A DNA stretch of 64,000 nucleotides from Gyromitra esculenta. Lineage: Eukaryota; Ascomycota; Pezizomycetes; Pezizales; Discinaceae. This document shows, piece by piece, positions 43,705 through 55,515 of this stretch. Within the stretch, counting starts at the first letter, position 1. Each line of letters starts with the position of its first letter. The position numbers and the translations under genes were made by a program. The DNA lies in assembly GCA_038503075.1 (NCBI GenBank), contig JBCAML010000004.1:517149-581148 (forward strand), given 5' to 3'. Below the pieces are notes generated by a model. It was not told the DNA's origin and ran no database searches. It saw nothing but the letters and a program-made list of their open reading frames with translations.

Positions 43705-46700
43705 ATGGGCTTGGAAGTTGAATCGCATCGCTCACACGATGGTACGCAATTAACAACATTGGCACCTGGAATTACCCGTATCGAAGACGCACAGCAACAC
43801 CAACTCAGAGCCGGAAACTATCAACAGCCACTAATAGGCCAGCAAAGTTATCAAGCTGATCACCTCGAAGAAGGAATACATTCAATCTCAATGGCTGCAG
43901 GAGAAAACCATCAAAATACGGGGCAATACCAACAACCTCACGAAGCAGGAGAGAAATCACGAGGGAGGGAAAGGAGCAGGGAGGGCATGGGAGAATCAAA
44001 TGGGGCAGTTGGTTTGGGAGGGCCTCTGAGTAGCAGCGCAGAACCTCAAACGCGGAAAAGAAGGAGGAGTAGGAAAGGGCTAGACAAAAGGTTCGAATGT
44101 CCACAACAAGGATGTGGAAGAGCATATTCAAGGATGGAGCATCTCTCCCGACATCAACTGAACCGTAAGGCTCCCTTGGCAAATTTTGAAAAACCACTCC
44201 TCCAAATAGATGGCCAATTTGAAAGATCTATTTTATATATGGAAAGAAGAAGAAAAGAAAAGAAAGAAAAGAAAAGAAAGAAAAGAAAAAAAGGATACAC
44301 AAATGCGTATCCTTTTTATTTTATGGTTACAACTTTTTACCTTAATTTTAACAGTGGGTGGACTTATTGAGGAGTAGTTTCATTATTGGTGGGAAAAACA
44401 AACAAAAGACTTGGAGTTCTTGAACAACAAGAAAGTGGATGCTGACGGTTGGCGGACTCTAGATAAGCCGAAACAAATCTACTTTTGCGATTTCCCCGAT
44501 TGCAAACGGTCATTCGTTCGGCAAGATCTATGCGCACGACATCGTGAGCGACATACAAATCGAGGCTCCCAGCTCCAGAGGAAGGACAGTTTTCTTAATA
44601 ACCCGGTTGGTGCGGCCGCAAGGACCATTCTTGATCGAAAGCATTCCATGACCCAAGGGTCATCCTCGCCTGAATCTCCCACCGCTCCTAGCATTTCAAT
44701 GAAGGCTGAAGTCGATTCACCAACTATGGCACCAAATGGCCTCCGCTCTGGGGGACCTATGGATATGACAGCTTCTCCCGAGACCTCGACTGCGACTTTG
44801 CCCGGGTCCTCGAGTGGGTCAACACCTGCAGGGGAAAATCGATCAAAGATCCGGAAGATCTCAGCTGATCACTCACACCCAGGCCAAAGAATGGCAAATG
44901 GTATGGACGGAGGTACACAAGGGCAGGGAGGAAGAAGGTTCAGCATGGATCACTCAAGGTCACAGTCGATTTCCGAGTCTTCTCCAATGCCAATGGACAG
45001 CAACCAAATGTACAATGGTGTGAACCACCAGAACCGGCAAGTACCACAGGGGAGTAGACCAACTCTTCAAACTTTGGTTGGGACCCCAAATATGATTGGT
45101 CTGTCGTTGCAATCACCCTTTTCTGCTTCTACTGCATCACCTGGAAATCCTTACTCTGGCCATCCAGTAAGCTCTGGATCTGGATCTATCCCAATCACCA
45201 CGGCTGCAGGTTCGGGTCAGGGAACGTTTATTCCGCACAATGGGTTCTCATCGTTTGCCTTACCACAGCCAGCATATCCAAGTCTAAGTCAGAGCAGTGC
45301 TCCGAACGTTGGGCATGGCCAATATATCACCTCACCTCCTACGAGTTCGTCGTCTGTAGATCACCAACATTCAACTGGAACAGTTACAACTAGTGCAGGA
45401 GACTTTGACCCAGGCATCATACAATATACCATACCTATGTTTGGCGGAGATGGTTACACTCGATCTCCAAACTGGATGGCTAGCGATTTTGCGTCTTGGT
45501 TCTTTGATGATCCTTCCATGGGAATGAACTCGCAAAGACAAAATTCAATTACGGGCTATAACGGAGATATTGCCATGTCTCCCCAAGGATACTACTTAGC
45601 TAGTCCCGAATTCAACACGGGCCAGGCTTTCTATCCTTCCCCTTTGCCGCAGCATCCGATGTCAGTGACTAGTCTCATAGCACCCCCAAGCCCACCGCAA
45701 GAATCGCTACTATCAGAGCACAGACGTCAAGAGTTAATAGACATCATCGATACGTTTCCTGTAGTGGACGGACCTTTCGGTTCACGTTCTGGACAGTCTA
45801 TAAGTTCTGGTGATCAAGACGATGGCCACTTTATGAGCCTCTATATGATGCAATCATACATTTCTGACTACTGGATTCACTTTCATCCCCAACTCCCTAT
45901 CCTGCACAGACCAACATTCTCTGCTGACAAGACACCGAGCTATCTTCTCTTGATGATAATTGCTATCGGAGCATCAATGGCAGATCACAAAAAAGATCCT
46001 CAATTTGCGCAACTCGCAGCCGAATTAGCTTCGATGCTGGCGTGGAATCTTCGGTGGCAGATCTTTGCAGATCCGGATTTTCGACCACCAGCAAAACTCT
46101 GGGTTTTCCAGGCCTTGCTTCTGTTGGAGACTTTCGAGAAGATGTTTTCAACGCGACTGCTCCATGAACGTGCTCATATACATCACGCGACCACGCTCAC
46201 TCTGATGAGACGAGGATCTTCATTAACTGGAAGGTGTGCTTACGATTCCCCACAAAGCGGCCGTGACATGAAATCCAACAGTGAAAACGGCAGTGTAATA
46301 TTCTCTGGTCAGCCATCGGGCGCGAATACCAATGACGAAGGCTGGAATCGATGGATCGTCAGCGAGGCAACAAAACGGGTAGCGTTTGCAGCTTTCGTGT
46401 TGGATTCGACACACGCGACAATGTTTGGGCATTCGGCGGTAATGGTGGCACACGAAATGCGGTTACAGCTTCCTTGCGACGAGTGCTTATGGGCAGCAAC
46501 AAGCGGGTCTGAGGTCGCTAAAATCGAACAGTCGCTACTTCAAGCGGGTGTCAAGCCGACGATCTTCCTCGAGGGCCTGAAAAGGATCTTGAATGGACAA
46601 AACGTGCGGACAAATTCATTTGGCCGAACGATTCTGATGGCTGGGTTGTTAAGCGTAAGCTGGCATATGCATCAACGAGATCTTCAAGTTTCTTCTCTTG

Positions 46701-47542
46701 GAGTTGCATCACAGCTTGGAGGACAAGTTAAATGGCGCCAAGCGCTGACACGATCTTTCGACCACTGGAAGAAAGATTTTGACGGGGCTCTGGCAGGGAT
46801 TCGAGCAGCAGGGACCTCGTTTGAAGCGATGGGTGCATACTACGTTCCTTCAACTGAGGACGTGGAACATGAAAACATTTTTGAAAGTCGGACCGTTCTG
46901 CATCATTTGGCTCACATGTCAATGCACGTCGATATTGTCGATCTTCAGATCTTTGGTGGTGCCAAACGGCTACTGGGCCGAACTATAACCCCGCACGATG
47001 CTCAGCAGGCGCGTCAAAGAATGAAAAATTGGGCGCCCAGTGCTAGAGCAAGAGATGCTACGTTTTATGCTCTTCGGTTTCTAAGCCAGGTTATGTTGCC
47101 GGAAGAACGCATGGACATGCCTTTTGAAGACGATGATCAGCCCGGAACGCCAGGCTCGAGAAAAATTTCGCGTGCAACAACAGGTGTGCCGATATATAAT
47201 GCACGAGACGACCATCTCCTTAATCGGCCATGGGTACTGTACTATGCTTGCCTGGTTGTTTGGTCTTATGGATTCGCGCTAGAGGGGTGCCTTTCACAAC
47301 CAATTCAGATGCCAGCTACACGAGCGGAGAAGTATCGAGATATGAGATTATTCCTGAATCGCGTGGGGGGCGTGCGGACACCAGATGAGTTGACAAATGT
47401 CATGAACAAGAACGCTTGCTTGGGGTTGGTCCTGACTCTGCAGGAGATGTTCAGCAATTCAAATTGGGAACTTCTAATCGAAGCATCACGGCTACTAAAT
47501 CAATGCCTTGGTATCTTGACCGGCGAGATTCCGGTCCTATAG
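43705..47542 (+). CDS. Transcription factor: two C2H2 zinc fingers plus fungal-specific TF domain
   Basis: DNA-binding nuclear regulator; target genes unknown. Exons 43705-44164 and 44463-47542; 1179 residues. A Gln/Gly-rich N-terminus and basic patch RKRRRSRKGLDKR lead into finger 1 (CPQQGCGRAYSRMEHLSRHQLNH, about 132-154) and finger 2 (CDFPDCKRSFVRQDLCARHRERH, about 162-184). The single intron (298 bases) cuts finger 1 immediately before its last His, which the splice restores. A long Ser/Pro/Gln-rich region (about 190-560) follows, then the fungal transcription-factor middle homology domain (from about 570; YISDYWIHFHPQLPILHRPT, LLLMIIAIGA). The architecture resembles Klf1/AmdX-type regulators. 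The ATG at 43705 is the first in frame. Confidence 0.9.
44288..44317. repeat. Perfect 11-bp hairpin after a purine tract, inside the regulator-gene intron
   Basis: AAAAAGGATAC (44288-44298), 8-base loop, GTATCCTTTTT (44307-44317). It directly follows a pure A/G stretch (about 44242-44292) of GAAAA/GAAA units. Both lie inside the 298-base intron that splits zinc finger 1. Confidence 0.9.
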
Positions 47543-50494
47543 TCAAGTTTCTTTCTCTTCTACTCATGATTTCTCATTCGTTTGTTTTTGTTTTTTATTC
47601 ATCGACTATTTTTATCCATTTTTTGGTCGGGATCACTAAGCTTTGTGGTGGAATTTGTGCTCATTTTCTTTTGTTCGGCCTGGGAGGAACAATCTGCTTT
47701 ATTTTGTTTTACTTATTCGCATGCATGCCCTTTTATCCATCTTCAGCGTTTATATTACTACATATATTTGGTATATATATAGAGATATGTATACCTAACT
47801 TTGCTCCTTTGTTTGGTTTTTTTCTTTGGTTATGGGGGCATATGCGGTGGTCTCTATATTTTTAACACTTCTCATCGTTCTACCACGTGTTCTTGAGGCG
47901 CTTGCTCTTGCAAATTCTGTCTTTTTTTGGCGTCATACCTTATCGTTCTGCGTACGGTTTTTTTCGTCCATCGTTCTTGTGCGAAGATTGGGGAAAACAG
48001 GTGCTTGGGTTTTTCTTCTTTTTTATTGGTTAGGAGTAAAAAGATACCAACGGTTTTTTTGTTTTTTTGTTGTATTTTTTGATGGACAGACAGTCGTTGT
48101 ATGCTAGTGAACGTTTCGTGGTGGCAAACTTTTTTATTTTATTTTACTTTACTGGGCCGGGGTGTTTTTTGTTGTTGGCTTTTTTTTTTGACGTGGGATT
48201 CTCCTGGCATGGTTCATGGCATCTGAGTTCTATTCTTTTTATTGTTTGAAACTTTTTTTTATGTTTGCGGGTCATTAGTATGTGGTTCTTTCTGTCTGGT
48301 CGATCTGGAAAACGTTGGTGAGGGGGGTCATCTCATCGATCGACGCCAATCCCCCTCCCCCCGTCCGGTTGATGGCTCGTTTTTTTTGTTTTTTTCTGTA
48401 GCAGAAAATTATCTTTTTTTCTGTCGTGGTTATTTGTTCTCGTTGGGTTTTTGGTTTGTAGGGAGGGGGGATTGACGGTACGTTAACCACATCTTTGATG
48501 GCGTGGCTAGAGGGAGGTGAGGGGCTATAACCACGAAATAACTTTTTTGAAGTTTTCCGAATTTCTGTATGGTTCATGTGATGAAAGTGATGTCACCGTT
48601 GAAATGATCCACCCCTCACACACTGAGAGAGAAAAATCGACTGGATGGTCGCCATAAAAAACTCACCGCAGAATCGGTGGGCAAGGGAACGTTGAGGAGG
48701 ATGTTATGTAGTGTCCCGAGACCATGTTTCCTGCCGCGGTGGGATGATTTTGGGTGATGATTTCGATTGGCCCTGTTTCTTGAACTGTCTCGATCCTGGA
48801 GCTTTGAAGGGATTAGGTAGGGGGGGAATGAGAACGCAAGCTGCATATGTGATTTTCCCGCAATATGCGTGACGCAATTGAGGAGGCTTGCACGCATCGC
48901 AATAATAAGGAGAGAAAAAAGGAACACTGGAAGAAAAGAATGGAAACAGGGGCGAAACCAAGACCCGAGAAAGAGCAATGTCGCCAACCATGGCTGGGAG
49001 GAGCCTCCTACCAGGATCTCGGGGACCAGGTGCTCGGACGCGATATTGACTTTGCTTGCCTTGCCAACAACTGTTGGGGGATCGTTACGATCAGCAGCTA
49101 TCACTGGGTCTTACTTCGGTGTTCAGAGGTACTCAGAGGTGGAACATAATGCCCGTGTGAGATCTCTGCCCAGTGTTCATCGCCAGCTGTACCTGCACTC
49201 CACACGAGTATATAGTGCTCGAAGAAAGTAGAACGAGAGAAACAAGCCTGAAAGGGTTTCCTGGCCATCCCTGAGAATGGCGTTTTCGTTTTCATGGAAA
49301 GTCACTCGAAACATGTCTCTCGGTCCGCTTTTCTCCATTGTGGGGTTCTCTTCCATGCATCATCGATGTCCACATGGTTGGCTGGGATGAGGCTGACAAT
49401 TAAGTTAATTGCAGGCAGCATCGGGGGATCGGGCTGCTGCATATAGAGCTAGCATTCCCGTGAGAGTGGGTTCAACGGAGCCCGGACAGGGGTATTGCAA
49501 TCACCGCATGCCTTGGTATTGTCTTGTCCCCATACACTGCAAATGGCGGTTTGCATACGGCAATATGCCTCCAAAATACAACAAACTACATGTACTCTAT
49601 ACACAATTGTCCACATGATGAAAACATTAGATTATTTATCAGAATATACTTGTAATTCTCTTGCGGGGCCGCCTTTCCCTTGTGGCAAGACGCCCGCCAA
49701 ATCCCATCACATCGCGCTAACTCCCCTGCCCATGTCGGCGCACGGACTTTTTCCACATTACCGGTTTGCTGGGTGGGACCAAATCATCGGAACGGTTGCT
49801 AGACTTTGTCAACTTGCTGGCAATCCAAAACAGAAGCCTGTCCAACAGGCCGGGAGACTGGGAGACGGGGAGAACAGGCAAGAGCTCCAGAGGAAAAAGC
49901 ATCCCCGTCAGTCGTCGTGCCATAATATGTTTCGCAATTGACCCCTCTCTCCATCCTGTCAGGCCACATGTGCACAAATCGAGAAGAACGAACGGAGGGA
50001 AAAAATAAAAATAAAAAAAATAAAAAAAGGAAAGGCGTGGAGCCCCAGGAGGAACACACATCATAGACCGTGAAAATAAGGGAGGGCGAGGAAGGAGTAG
50101 CAAACACGGATAGAGAGGGGTTCGAGCGCGGGGAGGAATCTCAAAGACAGATTTCATATATAAGCTGTCTGAGGTTCCGTTCCCTCGGGCAGAGCCAGAA
50201 ATCCCTCGACCACTCCCTCGGAATCTTTATCTCTCCCGTCTACCGCCCTTGATTGCCGTTGTGCCCTACATAGTTAACTGCCGCCTTGTGCACCCAGCAG
50301 TATTAAGCCTACGCTGCGGATTCTGAGCGATCCCAACTGTTCACCACCAGCGATCGATCCTGGAAAGAGCCCTTTAGTGATTTATACTGAATTATATATC
50401 CCTATATTCCTTCATTCGACTGCGAGCCAGGACTCAGCGAAAGCGCCTACAGACGGAACGCATTGCAACGTAGAGAGAGAGTATCAGCCACGCA
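47543..50494. other. Intergenic: T-rich 3' flank and methyltransferase upstream region
   Basis: About 3 kb. 47543-48480 is very T-rich on the plus strand, probably including the 3' UTR of the regulator gene; the long open frames there come from skewed composition. The minus-strand frame 48616-49104 (162 codons, GTG start) has no recognisable domain. TACATGTA at 49587. Confidence 0.5.
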
Positions 50495-52364
50495 ATGGCG
50501 GAATTCTTGGAAACGATTCGGCATTCCCATGAGAGCCACGATATCGAGCCCGATTTTAAAGTATGTTTGTTTCCTTTTGATTTTAAACTACAAGTTTTCC
50601 AAAAACCTACGTTGTTACCACGTGTGCGTATTTTGCCGCGTTGTCGTGTTGTTCCTGGCCTAATGGATTTCGGCTTGTTCCGTTAACGCTGCTAACTGGA
50701 GTGGATTGAAATTTATTAGTTCGACATTGAGAGTGATACATCATCAATATTCAGCAGCCTAAGCCACTCTTCTTCAATATCGTCAGCTGTTAGGTCGAAT
50801 TCGTCCATGTCTGGAATCAGCAATTATCGTTTCGAACACGATAGACGTTACCATGCATATCGAGATGGGAATTGGGTGTTGCCGAATGACCAGGTACGTT
50901 GCAGATCCTCCATGTCTACGCCGTTGGGGTGCATATTGGAATTCTGATAACTGATGTGCTTTTTCTGTGGGGCCTGTAGCAAGAACAAGATCGTATGGAT
51001 ATTGTTCATCAGATGATGTATCTATTGTGAGTTTATGCTGGACATCAGCCGTGGAGTGCATATTCTAACTAGGAGGCTGTTTCTAGATTGGATAATGAAC
51101 TTCATCTTTCGCCTCTTGATAATCCTCGAAGGATTTTGGATATCGGTACTGGAACAGGTTTGTTTACTACCTAATCTCTCTTGAATGGACAGGGAGCTTA
51201 ATTTTAGCTAAATTTTGCATATGAATAGGGATATGGGCAATTGAAATGGCCTTGTAAGAACCAAAATGCACCGTAGATAATGCTACCTATCATATACTAA
51301 TAGTGAACCGATAAACAGTAAATATCAGAACGCTAGGGTTAGTGCTCCATGAACCCTCCTTCCATTGCTCGAAATCACACCCTCAGAGATCCTAACACAT
51401 GACTGGAGCAGATTGTCGGAAACGATTTATCGCCGATTCAGGTCTCACCTCCAGTGAACTGCACCTTTGAAGTGGAAGACGCCGAATCAGACTGGCTGTA
51501 TCCTACAAATAATTTCGATTTCATCCATACAAGGCAGTTAGTGAGTAAACAAAAATATATCGCTATATTTCGTCTGTGGGTGGCTAGGTTGGCTCTCATA
51601 GAAACAACTATTTCATATGTGTGCTGACAGCGTCGTTGAATAGTTGGGAGGTATTTCCGATTGGCCGAGGTTTTTCTCACAGGCATATACGTATGTCTTC
51701 CCTTCCTTCCCCTTTTCAATATATTTGTTTTGGATTGGCCCGTTTTCTCACAGTTATTGAGGGTTTAGGCATTCGAGACCAGGTGGATGGCTAGAGATGC
51801 AAGAGATCCCATTAGACCCGTTTACAGATGGGACAAACCCGTCTAGCGATTTACCACTCTTCCAAACCCTTAGACTATTGCGAGAGGCTTCGAAAATTAC
51901 TGCAAGAGACTTTAGCGTTGAAGCATACAGCTTCAAGGATCAGATGAAGAAAGCAGGTTTCGTCGATATCGAGGAAACTAGAGTCAAAATACCTTTAGGT
52001 CCTTGGCACACTGATGCAAATCAGAAAGAAATCGGAAGGTATTTTTCTCTTTTCCTACAGCACGGTGTTTTCTTACACGTAGAACTCTGCTAAGGCTGCT
52101 TTAGATACAATATGCTCTGTTTCCTAGAAGGGATTGAGGCATATACTCTGGCCTTATTCACCCGAGTATTGGGTATGGGTGTTGAGGAGATCCAGGATCT
52201 GCTAGCAAAGTCCCGCGCAGATATCCGCAATAAGAAACTCCGGATCTACTTTTGGCTGTAAGTCGGAGATACATTCCAACGAATCAATACACTCTCTCCT
52301 CGTTTAAACACTAACAATCTGCAGAGTCGTAGTTCGTGGACGTAAGCCAAAGACGGCCTGCTAA
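50495..52364 (+). CDS. LaeA-like SAM-dependent methyltransferase
   Basis: Class I methyltransferase of the LaeA/UMTA-like family; substrate unknown. Eleven exons: 50495-50560, 50720-50893, 50980-51026, 51087-51157, 51229-51253, 51319-51337, 51412-51540, 51644-51690, 51769-52038, 52105-52257, 52325-52364; 346 residues. Exons 5 and 6 are 25 and 19 bases. Motifs: Ser-rich N-terminus, YHAYRDGNWVLPND, DNPRRILDIGTGTGIWAIEM (SAM motif I), IVGNDLSPIQ, VEDAESDWLY, FDFIHTRQL, GISDWPRFFSQAY, RPGGWLEMQEIPLD, YNMLCFLEGIEAYTLALFTR, and a short basic tail. The acceptor at 51642-51643 was chosen over a CAG at 51628-51630, which would hit a stop. No backbone enzyme lies nearby, so a link to secondary metabolism is not shown. 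Confidence 0.92.
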
Positions 52365-54327
52365 AAATCACCATACCTTAGAAAATGGAAATATTCAGCA
52401 TACGTTCTTTCTTTCTCTTTACTTTGTTTTTTCTCGTAAAGTAGGCGGAGTCTTTCCCTTTTTACACACTAGATACCTGGGTTCTTACAATTTCTACTGG
52501 CTACCTGTTTATTTTGTTTATTGGTATTATGGGTGGCGCTTTTTCGGGTATACATTTTTTTGCTTTACGGTTGACTAGCTATAGTCGTACGTTTTTTATG
52601 ACCACTTTTTTATTTCCGTTACTATCTTACGATCTCAATAGATTAAGTACTACTACATACACATCTAGTTCAATGAATGAGAGCTATCACACACGCACGT
52701 ATCCGCCGAGGCCGGCACTGAAGTCTAAATAAATGCCGTTCTCCACAATCCCCAGGCTTATTCGTGCAAATAAATAGCCGTAGGGCAGAAACTTGCAGAT
52801 GGCCTGGGGTCATCTAGCCAAGAGAATAATCTTATTCTTCCGAATCTAATTGCTGACTAGATCATTCTGCAACACCGGCAGCAGCGGGTGCAACATCCTT
52901 TTCTCGCGCTTCTGACCACGTTATGTCCGATGGCGGTCGAAGAACTGTAATTTAATAGGGAAAGGGAAAAGATCTATGGCCCAGGTTAGCTAGGATCACG
53001 CACATCCATGAAATGTGGGGATACCCCAACAAAAAGCGGGATACTACCATCCAGGTTAGCCTGGGCAAACCATAAGATGAGTAATCATACTACCTATTAT
53101 AACAGAAGATCAGACGAACAGTCGTTCGTGCCAAGTGCACGATGTACCCTACAAGCAATGAGTACTTTATCTGGGTGGATTTCGCCATAACTATATCCTT
53201 GTAGCCCCGGCTTAGGGTATCAGATTGGCTATATGCACCCCGCTTCATGGAATACAGCCTGTATGCATGGATATATGCTTTTGTACTATTTTATATTGAT
53301 TTGCAGAGCTGAGGTTCTACAAAAACTCATACAAGGCCGAAGGGAGAAGCAGGATTCGTATTAGCACGCATATTATATATATATATATATATAACTAAGG
53401 ACGTTGGCGTACGCGTTGGCTTAAGTTCTTGGTACTTTTCTAGATTATGGGTTGGACTATCTCATAATATATTAGCAATATTTTATTTTATTTTATTCTG
53501 CGCCTCGTTACGAATAGCTATCTAATCTGAAATTAGAGTGCTACGCGAAGTTATTACGAGATCCTGAAAGAAAAAAAAAAAAAGGGTCCTTGCTGAAGAA
53601 AAAAATGTTCGAAATATGTATGCGAGTTGAACTGGCAACAATTTCCGGTCACCGATTTTATTTATTTATTTACTTTTTTAACGAGCGGAGCGATCGAGAC
53701 GTTTCAGCGAGGCTAGGGACGTTGTCAAACATTTCCTTTTTTACCCAATTATCTTCTTCGTGGCTTATCTCATGTAGCGCGTTCAGGTTTTTCTTTCTTT
53801 CTTTCTGTTCGATCGATTTGGTGGGCCGGTGAATGGTATGACAATTCTTGATATAAATCGGGGGGTTTTTTTTGGCGCGGCTAGGCGAGATTACCGGGTT
53901 GTAATTTCTAAAACCGTATGTGGGTGTGGAGATCGAATGGACGAGTGATTTGCCATGAGGTGAAATGTAGAACGAAGTGTAATTACGGCTCACTGCAGGC
54001 GGTAATGAGACTCGCACAGAGGGACTTAAAACTAGTGTTGAAGCTATGCTGAGTTTGCAGAGACCGTACCAGTAAAGCGAAAATTTAATGACTCATTTTG
54101 CAACTCAGTGAAAAGACAGCACATATAGCTCATCCAGCGGCCAACCGAAATCGAAGATCTGAGAAAGCCCCAGGATTTGGAATAGCTATGCATTTCTGCT
54201 TGGGGTTTAGAAGCCTTGCAGAGCCTTATTCTAAACCTGGTCGCTGTCGATCTGCGTAGAAGGCACTTGCATTGGCCACGAATTGTGCATGTGTGCTATA
54301 TTGGCGGTACACAAACTACCACCAATT
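52365..54327. other. Intergenic between methyltransferase gene and tRNA-Ser
   Basis: About 2 kb. No gene recognised; a T-rich part after 53590 gives spurious frames. Holds a (TA)10 run. Confidence 0.5.
53374..53393. repeat. (TA)10 dinucleotide repeat
   Basis: Twenty bases of alternating T and A in an AT-rich intergenic region. Confidence 0.9.
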
Positions 54328-54424
54328 GACACTGTGGTGGAGTGGTTAACACGTTCGCCTGCTATTCCCCGGAAAGCGAAAGCGGATGCCTTCGGGCGCG
54401 CGAGTTCGAATCTCGTCGGTGTCG
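54328..54424 (+). tRNA. tRNA-Ser (GCT anticodon) with 16-base intron
   Basis: Acceptor stem GACACTG/CGGTGTC with discriminator G at 54424, D arm from 54337, anticodon stem TTCGC/GCGGA, anticodon GCT at 54361-54363. Intron 54365-54380 after position 37. The long variable arm (TGCCTTCGGGCGC) is the class II mark of tRNA-Ser, followed by T arm GCGAG-TTCGAAT-CTCGT. A six-T run at 54430-54435 follows. Confidence 0.93.
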
Positions 54425-55515
54425 TATTCTTTTTTCTTTTTTGCCTTATGCACTTAGTGAAGCGTAGTGCAGTGCATCTGCGGCGTCGGCATCTAAGCGA
54501 TTACTATAGCAGAATAGGTTAGTTGGTTGGCCTTGGGAATTTTAATAGATTACTGATCAGTAGATGCATACGCATGGCGCATCACTCGAAAATGGTTAGA
54601 TATCCCGAATAATTCGCAACCTGGTCTTGTTGTTGTTGTTTATTCATTAGGTACATTCAATCTGCAGGTTATGATATTCTTTCGCAAAGTTTAAAAAACA
54701 ATAGAAAACAATAGAGAAAAAACGAACACTCAAAAGAGCTCAAATGCAACCTAGTCTTCCCAGTAGTTTGAAATGGGAGACTCCAGCCATAGCTAGTAGA
54801 AGCAGATTTCTGCATTGGCCCGAGGTCAGGAAATTTGACTTGTTCTGCATTCTTGGGCTGTGTAGGGAGTTTGATGCTTCTGAGTTGGTGCAAGAATTAC
54901 AACCATAGTAGGTGGGATTTTGTGGCTATGTTTCAAAGGATACCTGTGGCTTAGGGTAGGATTAGAGGGGAAGCTTGGGGATAGTTTTTTTAAACGACCG
55001 AGTTCGCAATTGGGAGGACTTCGTTGAAAATATCAAGTCCTAATAGTTCCTTGCTGGATGGTGGAGTTCGGGTTCTGGATTGGTCATGCAAGGATGCTTC
55101 GAACAATACTATAGCTCTATGGTAATCGATTTGACAGAGTTTTGGGACCCCGGGGGGGGGTTATTTGCCAGGCAGCTGCATAAACGTATTCTCCATGATA
55201 TATGGCTACATGTATATATAAAAATTAACGTTTTGGATTTAAGCCTTGACTTTTTTGATTTTTGGTTTTTGGTTTTTGGTATAAGAATATTGCATCTGAC
55301 GAAATCTGTGATGTAGCTGAGCCTCGGTATAGGCCTTGGTTGACTTTGCTGGAATGCAAGGTATATGTATGCCAGGGCTCTTTGGACTGCAGAAACACTG
55401 ATGAAGTAAGTAGTAAGTAAGTAAGTAAGTTTCATTTACGCATCCAGCAGAAACACTGATGAAGGATTTGGTGGCGGATATGGTATATCTGTGTTCTATA
55501 TATATAGAATATATA
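54425..55515. other. Intergenic between tRNA-Ser and the LINE insertion
   Basis: About 1.1 kb, no gene. An 18-base direct repeat (starting GCAGAAACACTG) sits at 55389-55406 and 55447-55464 around a (TAAG)n stretch. TACATGTA at 55207. Confidence 0.5.

Noticed and set aside
47416..48249. Several hydrophobic frames after the regulator gene
   Set aside because: They come from a very T-rich plus strand (Phe/Leu codons) in the 3' flank, not from a membrane-protein gene.
48616..49104. 162-codon minus-strand open frame
   Set aside because: GTG start, no domain, in composition-skewed DNA; not supported as a gene.
51631..51643. Methyltransferase exon 8 starting after CAG at 51628-51630, which gives a stop and an apparent frameshift
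   Set aside because: The acceptor 13 bases later (AG at 51642-51643) keeps the frame and restores the conserved GISDWPRFF segment.
54283..54522. Plus-strand open frame of 79 codons
   Set aside because: It runs through the tRNA-Ser gene.
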